A DNA stretch of 18,621 bases from DUMJ01 sp964655195. Lineage in GTDB: Bacteria; DUMJ01. The stretch covers positions 1 through 18,621 of the forward strand of contig CAZZLK010000004.1 of NCBI GenBank assembly GCA_964655195.1, in the 5' to 3' direction. The notes beneath the pieces were generated by a model. The model made no database searches and was not told where the DNA came from. It saw only the letters and a program-made list of their open reading frames with translations. Made by a program: the position numbers and the translations under genes. How positions within the stretch are numbered: the first letter of the stretch is position 1; each line of letters begins with the position of its first letter. Positions 5,880 to 13,600 of this stretch are shown here, in pieces.

Positions 5880-7232
5880 CTATTTATAATGCTCACGTAA
5901 TTCTTTATGATAAGGTAGAGCAAATATGTCATCAATAAGTTCATTAGCATGCTTTTCCGAAGTTATCCATTTATCGGTTAGGACTAGCTGTACCAGTAGA
6001 TCTCGGCTTCCTTTATTATAGGCTTCCAGTTCGATCTCTACAGGAGCAACTCTATCCCTTAAAATATGAGCAATTATAGGTTTAGGCAACCCTTTAGTTC
6101 TGATCCCTTCAACCCCTCGTTTACTTACAAGGGCAGGGATTTCGACCTCAAAGTCTTTTGGAATTCCAGGTACATATTCACCATCGTTCTGTATATTTAC
6201 GATAATTATTCTTGGTATATCACAGACGATAGATTCTATAATAGGGATCATTGGTTCACCAGTGGGCTGTTTTATATCTAACTGAAATGCTTCGGCAATC
6301 TTTATCGATTGGTCTTCCGCCACAGCCTTCAGTCTATTGGGAGTATTAGAGATATAATCAACATATTCCCACCACCACTTCCTTGAATCAGTACCCCATT
6401 GTTCTTCAACATTTTTGTCTGAATGATACCACCATGGCCATGAGGCACCAGTTATGCTAGCGGTATCACCAATGGGGATAGCTCCAAACTTACGATACAG
6501 GTCCATTTTCTTCTTACCAAATGTACCTTCCGGATGAGTCTTCCAATATTCTTCTGACTTTGTCCTGAGCCACTCATCTATCATAGGGAATAGGTCCTGT
6601 CCTTTGTAATATGCGTGAGTAAGCCATATAAAATGGTTCACACCTGCTATCTCAAAAGTCATATATTCCTTTTCAAGACCTAGTACCTCAGCAATTTCAT
6701 AAACTCCGGCAAAACCATGACATAAACCAACCAGTTTTATATTAGGATACTTTCTATAGAGGTGTGTTGTTCCAGCTAATACAGGATTTGAAACTAACAA
6801 GTGCCACGCATTCGGACAGATTTCAAGCATATCTTCAGTGACGCCTTCAAACAATCTCAACTGATAGTAATTCAACCAGAATGGTTCATCGTATAGGATA
6901 TGATAACTCCCTCCCCACTTTATCCCATGTTTCTCCGCTATCATCCATCCGTCTCTAAGCCTACTCGGTCCATCTATTAAAGCTGTAGTAATAACAAAAT
7001 CAGCGTCTTTAAGAGACTCTCTACGGTTGGTAGTCTTTTCTATCTTAAAGTTAGCTTCCATCTCTTTGATATATCTTTCACAGATATTATATGCCCAATT
7101 TAGTCTATCCTCGTTTATATCCATAAGACTTATAATAGAACCATATAGATTCGGTGTTAAGCATAAGTCATGTATCAATCCAACAGTAAAAGATCCTCCA
7201 GCTCCTATAATGCTTATCTTGACATTGTTCAT
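5880..7232 (-). CDS. GH4 family NAD/metal-dependent glycosidase 1 (CHGF subgroup)
   Basis: The 450-residue protein is a GH4 enzyme: Rossmann loop IIGAGGSFTVGL (8-19), MDIN at 37-40 for NAD, NPV at 149-151, Cys171-His172 in CHGF, and GVNH with His200; Cys171 and His200 are the expected metal ligands. GH4 enzymes cleave glycosides by transient oxidation at C3 and elimination, needing NAD and usually Mn2+. From memory, the CHGx signature marks the alpha-glucuronidase/galacturonidase-type subgroup and not the phospho-sugar enzymes (CN.. or CD..). The Rossmann loop is one residue shorter than in its paralogue and the usual GAGS. ATG 7232 is chosen over TTG 7253 because GAGGAGG (7242-7248) sits 9 bp upstream and overlaps the kinase stop codon. 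It is the last gene of the operon, cytoplasmic, with no signal peptide. Confidence 0.88.
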   Translation of the reverse strand: MNNVKISIIGAGGSFTVGLIHDLCLTPNLYGSIISLMDINEDRLNWAYNICERYIKEMEANFKIEKTTNRRESLKDADFVITTALIDGPSRLRDGWMIAEKHGIKWGGSYHILYDEPFWLNYYQLRLFEGVTEDMLEICPNAWHLLVSNPVLAGTTHLYRKYPNIKLVGLCHGFAGVYEIAEVLGLEKEYMTFEIAGVNHFIWLTHAYYKGQDLFPMIDEWLRTKSEEYWKTHPEGTFGKKKMDLYRKFGAIPIGDTASITGASWPWWYHSDKNVEEQWGTDSRKWWWEYVDYISNTPNRLKAVAEDQSIKIAEAFQLDIKQPTGEPMIPIIESIVCDIPRIIIVNIQNDGEYVPGIPKDFEVEIPALVSKRGVEGIRTKGLPKPIIAHILRDRVAPVEIELEAYNKGSRDLLVQLVLTDKWITSEKHANELIDDIFALPYHKELREHYK

Positions 7233-7241
7233 ATATTTTTG

Positions 7242-7248
7242 CCTCCTC
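7242..7248 (-). promoter_or_regulatory. Ribosome binding site deciding the GH4-1 start
   Basis: GAGGAGG on the minus strand, 9 bp before ATG 7232, overlapping the stop codon of the kinase gene (7249-7247). The in-frame TTG at 7253 would place this site inside the coding region and has no site of its own. Confidence 0.8.
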
Positions 7249-8719
7249 ACCAATAAAGTCTATTATAAACAGAAATATAGCTCTGATATAATTCCTCATA
7301 GACCCTAGAAGTTTCAGGATTTGGATTAAAAATTTTTCTGATTTTTATTAAATCATCTATGATATCCTCTGAGAAGATCCCGTATCCAATACCTGCCAGT
7401 ATTCCTGCTCCTAAGACAGAAGCCTCGCTGTAGAGAGGAACTTCAACTGGTAGATTTAATACATCTGCCTTTATCTGAAGCCAGATATCACTTTTAGAAG
7501 CTCCACCCAGAGATCTTACCTTTTTAACGGGGATAGAGAGAGAACCTAAAAGAGCTATATTCTCCTTTAACATAAAAGAAATTGCTTCAACTATGGCTCT
7601 TATAAAATGAGCTCGGCTATGATTCAAAGTTATACCAACGAATGCCCCTCTAGCATTAGGATTAAAGTTGGGACAAAAACTTCCTTTAAAATATGGGATA
7701 GCTATAAGTCCATCCGAACCAGGCGGTATTTGACTTGCAAGGGATAACATCCTATCATAATCATCTATCCCATTGATGGAGGGGAAATTATCTCTAAACC
7801 ACCTTAATAGAATCCCTGCTGTCTCTGTATATGGCATAAGTACGTATCTATCTGGTAAACAGTGAGGAGAACAGGGAACTCTTCTTTGAGGATCAAAGAT
7901 GGGTTCATCAGTAGTAGCTATTACAGCTAAGGCGGTACCAGTAGTTTCTGTTATAATACCAGGTTTAATATTCCCTGCACCTAAGGCACCTACCATCTGG
8001 TCCATACCACCATTTATAACAGGAATGCCTGAAGGTAATCCAAGCTCCTTACTAGCCTCTGAGTTAATCTTCCCCACTGGAATATAGGATTCTATAATAC
8101 TGGGCAATCTTTCACGTCCTATACCCAAGATATTTAATGTATCATCCCACCAGTCCTTCTTTACAATATTTAGATAACCAGTGGAGGATGAGACCGAAGG
8201 ATCAGTAACAAATTCACCTGTTAGCTTCCAGATTAGATAGTCTTTTAGCACGAGAAACTTTGAAGTCTTGTCAAATATATCCGGCTCATTCCTTTTGAGC
8301 CATAGGATCTTACATATAGGCCACATAGGAGAGACTTCAGGTAATCCGGTAGTTCTATACCATGTTTCGGTAGGAATTTCTCTACCAATAATCTCTGACT
8401 CTTCCACCGCCCTTGAGTCTAACCAGACTATTGCATTTCTTAGTGCTTTATCCTCTTTATCCAAGCAGACTAAAGTCTCTCCCTGACTAGATAGACCAAT
8501 AGCAAGTATCAAAGAGGAGGAGATGCTGGATTTTCTCAGAACATCTCTTATTCCAGCCTTACAACTATTCCAGTATGTATCAACGTGAGATTCTACCCTG
8601 TTATCTGAGAAAGTCTTCAGTGAATACTCCTGGGTAGATAGAGAGACAATTTCCCCTTTCTCGTTTATCAATCCGACCTTAATTGAAGTAGTGCCAATAT
8701 CTATTCCTAATAGATACAT
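7247..8719 (-). CDS. FGGY-family carbohydrate kinase, xylulokinase-like
   Basis: The 490-residue protein carries FGGY kinase marks: DIGTTS (7-12) for ATP phosphate, SSQGE (77-81), WLDSR (99-103), GGMDQMVGALGAG with catalytic base Asp240, TGTA (260-263), and GGASKSDIW (405-413) near the adenine site. Length matches xylulokinase (about 490). FGGY kinases phosphorylate ketoses or polyols, usually on a primary hydroxyl, with ATP in the cytoplasm. General similarity is to XylB, but in this operon the substrate may be whatever ketose the isomerase makes. The start ATG follows the upstream GH4 stop by 9 bp with only a poor Shine-Dalgarno (AGTAGAG), so translation probably depends on coupling to the gene before it. 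The downstream GH4-1 ribosome site overlaps its stop codon. Confidence 0.88.
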   Translation of the reverse strand: MYLLGIDIGTTSIKVGLINEKGEIVSLSTQEYSLKTFSDNRVESHVDTYWNSCKAGIRDVLRKSSISSSLILAIGLSSQGETLVCLDKEDKALRNAIVWLDSRAVEESEIIGREIPTETWYRTTGLPEVSPMWPICKILWLKRNEPDIFDKTSKFLVLKDYLIWKLTGEFVTDPSVSSSTGYLNIVKKDWWDDTLNILGIGRERLPSIIESYIPVGKINSEASKELGLPSGIPVINGGMDQMVGALGAGNIKPGIITETTGTALAVIATTDEPIFDPQRRVPCSPHCLPDRYVLMPYTETAGILLRWFRDNFPSINGIDDYDRMLSLASQIPPGSDGLIAIPYFKGSFCPNFNPNARGAFVGITLNHSRAHFIRAIVEAISFMLKENIALLGSLSIPVKKVRSLGGASKSDIWLQIKADVLNLPVEVPLYSEASVLGAGILAGIGYGIFSEDIIDDLIKIRKIFNPNPETSRVYEELYQSYISVYNRLYW

Positions 8720-8728
8720 AGGTTTACT

Positions 8729-10075
8729 CTACTTGTAGTGCTCTCTCATCTCTTTATGATATGGTAGAGAAAGTATCTCTTCTAAGAAAGCTTTTGCCTG
8801 CTCTTCGCTCTTTGTCCAGGGGTCCATAAGGATAAGTTGGAGGAGTTTTTCCTTACTGCCCTCTATATAGGCAGATAATTCCATCTCTACAGGAGCTACT
8901 CTTTCTCTTAATATGAGACCAATGATTGACTTGGGTAACCCATTAACCTTTATCCCCTGAATGCCTTTCTTACTCACTAGTGCAGGTATCTCTACTTCAA
9001 AGTCCTGTGGGATTCCTTCTATAAACTCTCCGGTATTCGGTATATTTACCTGTAATATTCTTGGTATATCAAGGACTATAGATTCTACAAGAGGAATAAT
9101 AATTTCCCCTGAGCTCTTTGGTGGATAGACTTCAGTTAACTTCACAGAACTATCTTGGGCTAACTTGTTCATCTCTTCTACACGTTGTTTACCGCCCACA
9201 AAATATCTTTCATACCAGGTCTTAGGGTCTTCCTTCCATCTCTTTTCTGTTTCATCATCTACGTGATACCACCAGGGCCAAGTCCCTCCACCAGGAGTTG
9301 CTGTATCTCCGATTGGATATAGTCCAATTCTCTTATATACATCTACGGGCTTGGGCCCCATATGATCGCTGAATCCACAGGTTTTCCAGTAATCTTCTGC
9401 CTTTTCTTCGATCCATCTATCCAGCAATGGATAGGAATCCTCTCCTTTATAGGTAAAATGGGTAAGAAAGACAAAGTGATTTACGCCAGGGATCTGAAAA
9501 TTTATATATTCCTTTTCCAAACCAAGGACGCTTGCTATATGATATATACCGGCAAAACCATGGCAAAGTCCTACTATCTTCATACCTTTATACTTTCTAG
9601 ATAGATAAGTTATACCTGCCAGTACTGGATTTGCAACCTGAATATACCATGCAGATGGACATAATTCTTGCATATTATTTATGATATTTTCAAACAGTCT
9701 AAACTGATAAAAATTTATCCAGAAAGCCTCATCATGGACTATATGAAAACTCCCGCCAAATCTATAGCCGTGTTTAAATGCTATAGACCAGCCCTCTCTA
9801 AGTCTATCGTGACCGGCGGACAGAGCAGAGTTTATAACGAAGTCTGCATCTTTTAGAGACTCCTTTAGATCCAATGTTTTTTCTAGATTTAGCTTAACCC
9901 CAAGCTCCTCTGCATATCTCTTACACAGGATATATACAGTATCCAATCTCTCTTTATTTATATCCATAAAACTGATCGTACTTCCTTCAAGACTTGGTGT
10001 GAGACATATATCTCTGACAAGTCCAAGAGAAAAGACTGCACTTCCCGCACCTATAATGCTTATCTTTACACCCAT
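8729..10075 (-). CDS. GH4 family NAD/metal-dependent glycosidase 2 (CHGF subgroup)
   Basis: The 448-residue enzyme is a close, colinear paralogue of the GH4 gene two places downstream. It has the canonical Rossmann loop GAGSAVFSLGL (9-19), MDIN (37-40), NPV (149-151), CHGF (171-174) and GVNH (197-200), so the metal ligands Cys171 and His200 hold the same positions. Both paralogues share the ending LPYHKE.REHYK. The GH4 mechanism (NAD hydride shuttle, usually Mn2+, often needing reducing conditions) is family knowledge. The segment after residue 220 differs more between the two proteins, including the Gly-Pro-Trp rich stretch (GDTATPGGGTWPWWYH), so they may act on different linkages or sugars. 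GGAGG precedes ATG 10075; the gap to the GH-A gene is 14 bp. No signal peptide, so it acts on imported substrate. Confidence 0.88.
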   Translation of the reverse strand: MGVKISIIGAGSAVFSLGLVRDICLTPSLEGSTISFMDINKERLDTVYILCKRYAEELGVKLNLEKTLDLKESLKDADFVINSALSAGHDRLREGWSIAFKHGYRFGGSFHIVHDEAFWINFYQFRLFENIINNMQELCPSAWYIQVANPVLAGITYLSRKYKGMKIVGLCHGFAGIYHIASVLGLEKEYINFQIPGVNHFVFLTHFTYKGEDSYPLLDRWIEEKAEDYWKTCGFSDHMGPKPVDVYKRIGLYPIGDTATPGGGTWPWWYHVDDETEKRWKEDPKTWYERYFVGGKQRVEEMNKLAQDSSVKLTEVYPPKSSGEIIIPLVESIVLDIPRILQVNIPNTGEFIEGIPQDFEVEIPALVSKKGIQGIKVNGLPKSIIGLILRERVAPVEMELSAYIEGSKEKLLQLILMDPWTKSEEQAKAFLEEILSLPYHKEMREHYK

Positions 10076-10089
10076 AATCTTCCCTCCAT

Positions 10090-11400
10090 TTATTTTACTG
10101 TTGTAACAGTAAATATACTCTTGGGCGGAACTGCAAAGAATATCCCATTGTATGGATAATTTCTGGTTTTTATCCCGAGCTCCTCAACCTTTATACAATT
10201 TTCCTCCTCACTAGTTCTATAATAGGATAAGATCTTATCTTCTATCTCTCCTTCTATAGAACCGTTGAGATATAAGTTCTCAGATGAAAGGTTCATACCG
10301 ACTATTGTTAATTCTTCTTTGTTACCATCTGTAAACGCCAGGATTCTTAGTTTATCAGATCCTAAGATGGTTTTTACTCTCACAAAATCCGGCTTAACAA
10401 ATCTATATACCTGCTTGGCGGAATAGTATCTTTTCTTTGGAGTAAAGACTCTCTGTCCTCTTCTTATTAAGCCGTAGATAGTCCAGGCTTCATCATGATC
10501 GTGATAGTTGTCATAAGCATCCCAAAATATAGCACCATTGAATCCCCCTTCTAGGATGTTAAAAAGCCTGAATGTTGAGATCCAAGCTACATACCATTCC
10601 ATTTCTCCAGATTGGTCTAGATCTCCATACTCACCCATCCAGATGCTGCATCTCTTACAGAGACTTTGCCTTACTGTATCAGTGAATTCTCTTAGAGTCT
10701 CTACTGGTATATTAGAGTACATATGCATAGATATTACACCGATCTTTTGAGAGACCTCTGGATCGTTTATTAGATACTTTATGTATTCAGTATTAAAGAA
10801 TCCCTGTTCAGTTAAAACAAGTCTTATATCTTCTAGCCCGTCTTCAAATCTATTAATTAGAGTCCCAATAACCTTAGCAAATTCTTCAGGTTCTACCTTT
10901 GGGCCTTCTGGGGGTCCTATGTCTGTCTCGTTGAGAGGACCAAAGAGTTCAAACTTTATTTTCTCTCTATTCTTTGCCCAATCTAGAAAAGAATACATCA
11001 TTTCTGCAAAATAGTCATATCTAACTAAAGTTTTTCCATCTTCGGTCATCCAAGAAGGGACTATTCCGCTAGCGGTTATATAAGGGTTTATACCCCTTTC
11101 GTTCAGGTATCTCATCATACCCCAACCATTCTCAAAGTCTTTACTTTTATAGATCTTCTCGTAGTTCTCTTGATTTAGAGAAGATGGTCCTAATGCATCA
11201 TCAGGGTCTACCCAGTTAGATTTGCCATATACATCAACCCTAAAGAGTCTTGCCCCTAGGTCATCTATTAATAAATCTAATACTGGTTTTAAAGCTCCAC
11301 CATCCCAGTATTTAGAATTTATATTTACCCCAAAACCATCTATCTTCTGATATTTCTCAGACAAGTCTACCTTGAAAGGAATAACTTCTAAAGGTTTCAT
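10090..11400 (-). CDS. Intracellular clan GH-A glycoside hydrolase (GH30/GH39-like)
   Basis: The 436-residue protein looks like a (beta/alpha)8 retaining glycosidase with a small C-terminal beta domain (about 335-436). It opens with QKIDGFGVNIN (18-28), like GH30 enzymes. The acid/base is probably Glu158 in GPLNETD (the Asn-Glu pair of clan GH-A) and the nucleophile Glu257 in WMGEYGD. SMHMYSN (224-230) fits the strand 6 region. There is no signal peptide, so unlike many GH30 xylanases and glucocerebrosidases it should work in the cytoplasm on imported oligosaccharides or glycosides. AGGAGGT precedes the ATG; gaps are 19 bp from the permease gene and 14 bp to GH4-2. I cannot assign the exact GH family or the sugar; GH5, GH30, GH39 or an unclassified branch are all possible. 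Confidence 0.75.
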   Translation of the reverse strand: MKPLEVIPFKVDLSEKYQKIDGFGVNINSKYWDGGALKPVLDLLIDDLGARLFRVDVYGKSNWVDPDDALGPSSLNQENYEKIYKSKDFENGWGMMRYLNERGINPYITASGIVPSWMTEDGKTLVRYDYFAEMMYSFLDWAKNREKIKFELFGPLNETDIGPPEGPKVEPEEFAKVIGTLINRFEDGLEDIRLVLTEQGFFNTEYIKYLINDPEVSQKIGVISMHMYSNIPVETLREFTDTVRQSLCKRCSIWMGEYGDLDQSGEMEWYVAWISTFRLFNILEGGFNGAIFWDAYDNYHDHDEAWTIYGLIRRGQRVFTPKKRYYSAKQVYRFVKPDFVRVKTILGSDKLRILAFTDGNKEELTIVGMNLSSENLYLNGSIEGEIEDKILSYYRTSEEENCIKVEELGIKTRNYPYNGIFFAVPPKSIFTVTTVK

Positions 11401-11419
11401 AATAACCTCCTATTGAAAT

Positions 11420-12535
11420 TTAATATTTGTAAGGGTCCATAGCATCTCTTAAACCATCCCCCATAAAATTAAAAGCGACTACAGTAATAATTACAAAGAA
11501 ACTAGGTATCAATAACCAGGAATGTAATACTAGAGTTCTAAAATTTTGAGCCTGCTGTAATAAAACCCCCCAACTGACTACTGGAGGTCGAAGCCCCAGA
11601 CCCAAGAAACTTAGCGCAGTTTCTCCTAAAATCATACCCGGTATAGACATAGTAATACTGACTATTAAGAGACTAGCAGTAGAAGGGATTAAATGTCTCA
11701 GTATTATTCTAGATTCACTTGCACCTGCAAGTCTGGCAGCGATAACAAAATCTTCCTCTCTTAATTCTAGAATCCTACCCCTTACAGTCCTTGCAGTTCC
11801 ACACCAGGCAAAGAGTGAGAGTATTATAGTAATGCCAAAGTAGGTCTTAACGGGTGACCAGTTTGGTGGAAGGGCAGCAGCTAAAGCCATCCAGAGGGGT
11901 AATGTTGGCAGAGAGATAAGGAAGTCTATGACTCTTTGGATAACCATATCTGCTGAACCACCGTAATACCCAGATATTCCTCCCAGTATGACACCCAGAA
12001 TAAATGATAAGAATACACCTGCTAGTCCGATGGAAAGTGATATCCTAGATGCTGTTATAATCCTGGAATAGAGGTCTCTTCCAAGATTATCTGTCCCAAA
12101 TAGAAAGAGGATATTAGGTTCATCTATACCAAATAGATGTATATCTAACTCCCATATACCCCAGAGTTTATATTTATCCCCCCGAACGAACAATCTTATA
12201 GGATATCTCTTTGTTTTGTCCTCTGTATAGACCTTCTCCCAAGTAATAGGGTCTCTCTCGAATTTCAAGCCATAGACAAATGGAACGAGGTGAAATTTTC
12301 CATTCTCATCTACAAAGTGTATCTTAGTTGGAGATAAGAATACGCGATCTTTATCTTCTTTAAATGGGTCTTGAGTACAGAAAAACTCTGCAAATATAGC
12401 CATTGTATATAGAATAAAGAGTATAATCATCCCCAGAACAGCCAGTTTATGCCTTTTAAACCTCCACCATATAAGTTGCCACTGGCTTGCAGTGTATATC
12501 TCTTCACCTGTCATGGTATTTTTTCTCTTCCACAT
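11420..12535 (-). CDS. ABC transporter permease, OppC/DppC type
   Basis: The 371-residue permease starts with the cytoplasmic stretch ending WWRFKRHKLAVLGM, the usual OppC_N opening, then one membrane helix. A long extracytoplasmic loop of about 100 residues follows, ending in FGTDNLGRDLYSR, which is typical of this family. Five further helices follow, with the coupling EAA loop around AARLAGASESRIILRHLIP. The protein ends GDGLRDAMDPYKY, the family's usual tail. ATG 12535 is preferred over GTG 12544 because AGGTGAT lies 4 bp before the ATG and would be destroyed as a leader by the earlier start. It forms the inner-membrane channel with the OppB-type protein encoded 12 bp upstream. The context of glycosidases argues for sugar, not peptide, transport. 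Confidence 0.9.
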   Translation of the reverse strand: MWKRKNTMTGEEIYTASQWQLIWWRFKRHKLAVLGMIILFILYTMAIFAEFFCTQDPFKEDKDRVFLSPTKIHFVDENGKFHLVPFVYGLKFERDPITWEKVYTEDKTKRYPIRLFVRGDKYKLWGIWELDIHLFGIDEPNILFLFGTDNLGRDLYSRIITASRISLSIGLAGVFLSFILGVILGGISGYYGGSADMVIQRVIDFLISLPTLPLWMALAAALPPNWSPVKTYFGITIILSLFAWCGTARTVRGRILELREEDFVIAARLAGASESRIILRHLIPSTASLLIVSITMSIPGMILGETALSFLGLGLRPPVVSWGVLLQQAQNFRTLVLHSWLLIPSFFVIITVVAFNFMGDGLRDAMDPYKY

Positions 12536-12539
12536 AAAT

Positions 12540-12546
12540 ATCACCT
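12540..12546 (-). promoter_or_regulatory. Ribosome binding site deciding the OppC-type start
   Basis: AGGTGAT on the minus strand, 4 bp before ATG 12535. It contains the alternative GTG start (12544-12542) and follows the stop codon of the upstream permease gene directly. Confidence 0.65.
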
Positions 12547-12547
12547 A

Positions 12548-13543
12548 CTACCCGTACCTTATTCTAGGATCTAATAATGCTAGGAGGATATCAGAGATAA
12601 AAGTCCCAAATACCGTCATACCGGCAAGTAAAAGAACTATAGTTCCTCCCAGATACATATCCTGGCTCATAAGACTCTGAAGTAAAAGAGGACCTAATGT
12701 GGGGAGGTTAAGGACTATACCTACTATACTCTCAGAAGATATTACCCAAGGTATATCCCATCCTATCGTGCTAACTACAGGATTTAATGCTATCCTTACT
12801 GGATACCTCCAGAGTAGTTTCTTCTCTGGTACACCTTTAGCCCTGGCAGTGATTACATACTGTTTTCGTAATTCATCCAAAAGACAACCTCTCAGCACCC
12901 TTATTACTGAGGCGGTGCTGGATATGGCAACAATCACTATGGGAATCCAGAGGTGCTTAACCATATCTAGAAATTTACCTATGCTCCAGGGTGCAGTGGC
13001 ATACTGAGGAGAGAATATGCTGCCAATGTTTAGATTAAAATATTTATAAGCCAGGAACATCAATATAAGGGCTAATAAGAACTGTGGTACAGACATACCC
13101 AGGAAGCTTATTCCCGAAAATAAGAAATCACCAATAGAATACTGATGTGTAGCTGAGTATATCCCTATAGGGATGGATACTAGATAAATAAATATGACGC
13201 TTAATATAGCGATACTAAGAGTTATAGGCAGTCTTTCTAAAATAAGATCTTTTACTGGTCTATTCCAAGCGAGTGATTGTCCAAAATCTCCATAGAAAAA
13301 CATTCTCTCTATCCATCTTAAGTAGCGAATAAATTCAGGCTGATCTAAACCGTATAATTTTCTAAGTTGAGCTGCATAAGCCTCTCTATCTGCTGGACCT
13401 CTTCCACTCTGTATGAGTCTATTTATATAAGTTGTCACAAAATCTCCAGGAGGTAGCTCAATAATGATGAACGTTAGAACAGATATTATCCAGAGTGTAA
13501 CAACCATATAAAGGAGTCTTCTTATAATGTAGCCTAGAAACAT
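12548..13543 (-). CDS. ABC transporter permease, OppB/DppB type
   Basis: The 331-residue protein begins YIIRRLLYMVVTLWIISVLT, the typical OppB opening, followed by LPPGD after helix 1. It has six hydrophobic helices, with the EAA coupling loop at about ITARAKGVPEKKLLWRYPVR. It ends in LALLDPRIRYG, the hallmark C-terminus of the family. It pairs with the OppC-type permease to form the channel for the substrate delivered by the family-5 binding protein. AGGAGG lies before the ATG, just downstream of a strong hairpin that separates it from the binding protein gene. No ATP-binding subunit follows; the operon passes straight to catabolic genes after OppC. Confidence 0.92.
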   Translation of the reverse strand: MFLGYIIRRLLYMVVTLWIISVLTFIIIELPPGDFVTTYINRLIQSGRGPADREAYAAQLRKLYGLDQPEFIRYLRWIERMFFYGDFGQSLAWNRPVKDLILERLPITLSIAILSVIFIYLVSIPIGIYSATHQYSIGDFLFSGISFLGMSVPQFLLALILMFLAYKYFNLNIGSIFSPQYATAPWSIGKFLDMVKHLWIPIVIVAISSTASVIRVLRGCLLDELRKQYVITARAKGVPEKKLLWRYPVRIALNPVVSTIGWDIPWVISSESIVGIVLNLPTLGPLLLQSLMSQDMYLGGTIVLLLAGMTVFGTFISDILLALLDPRIRYG

Positions 13544-13570
13544 AAAGTTCCTCCTATAGAATTGTAATGA

Positions 13571-13593
13571 GGGGGCTCCTATTAGGAGCCCCC
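13571..13593 (-). promoter_or_regulatory. Intercistronic GC-rich hairpin between binding protein and permease genes
   Basis: GGGGGCTCCT (13571-13580) and AGGAGCCCCC (13584-13593) form a perfect 10-bp stem with a 3-nt loop. It lies 7 bp after the binding protein stop codon and 27 bp before the permease ATG. The minus-strand sequence after it (TCATTACAATTC) has no T-tract, so it is not a usual intrinsic terminator. By analogy with malE and other binding protein genes, it probably protects the upstream mRNA end from 3' exonucleases and lowers downstream expression. Confidence 0.85.
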
Positions 13594-13600
13594 GGGAAAA

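Noticed and set aside
7027..7308. A 93-codon plus-strand open frame across the GH4-1/kinase junction
   Set aside because: It is antisense to two well-supported genes and resembles no family; composition reflects the complementary strand.
5880..10075. GH4 enzymes as 6-phospho-glycosidases
   Set aside because: These carry CN or CD after the metal-binding cysteine and usually go with PTS genes; here the motif is CHGF and uptake is by an ABC-type system.
12699..13007. A 102-codon open frame on the plus strand, antisense to the OppB-type permease gene
   Set aside because: The opposite strand encodes a clear permease with all family motifs; the plus-strand product has no recognisable domain and no good ribosome site, so it is a shadow frame.
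13571..13593. Hairpin after the binding protein gene taken as an intrinsic terminator
   Set aside because: There is no T-tract downstream on the transcribed strand, and the next gene begins 27 bp later with its own strong ribosome site.
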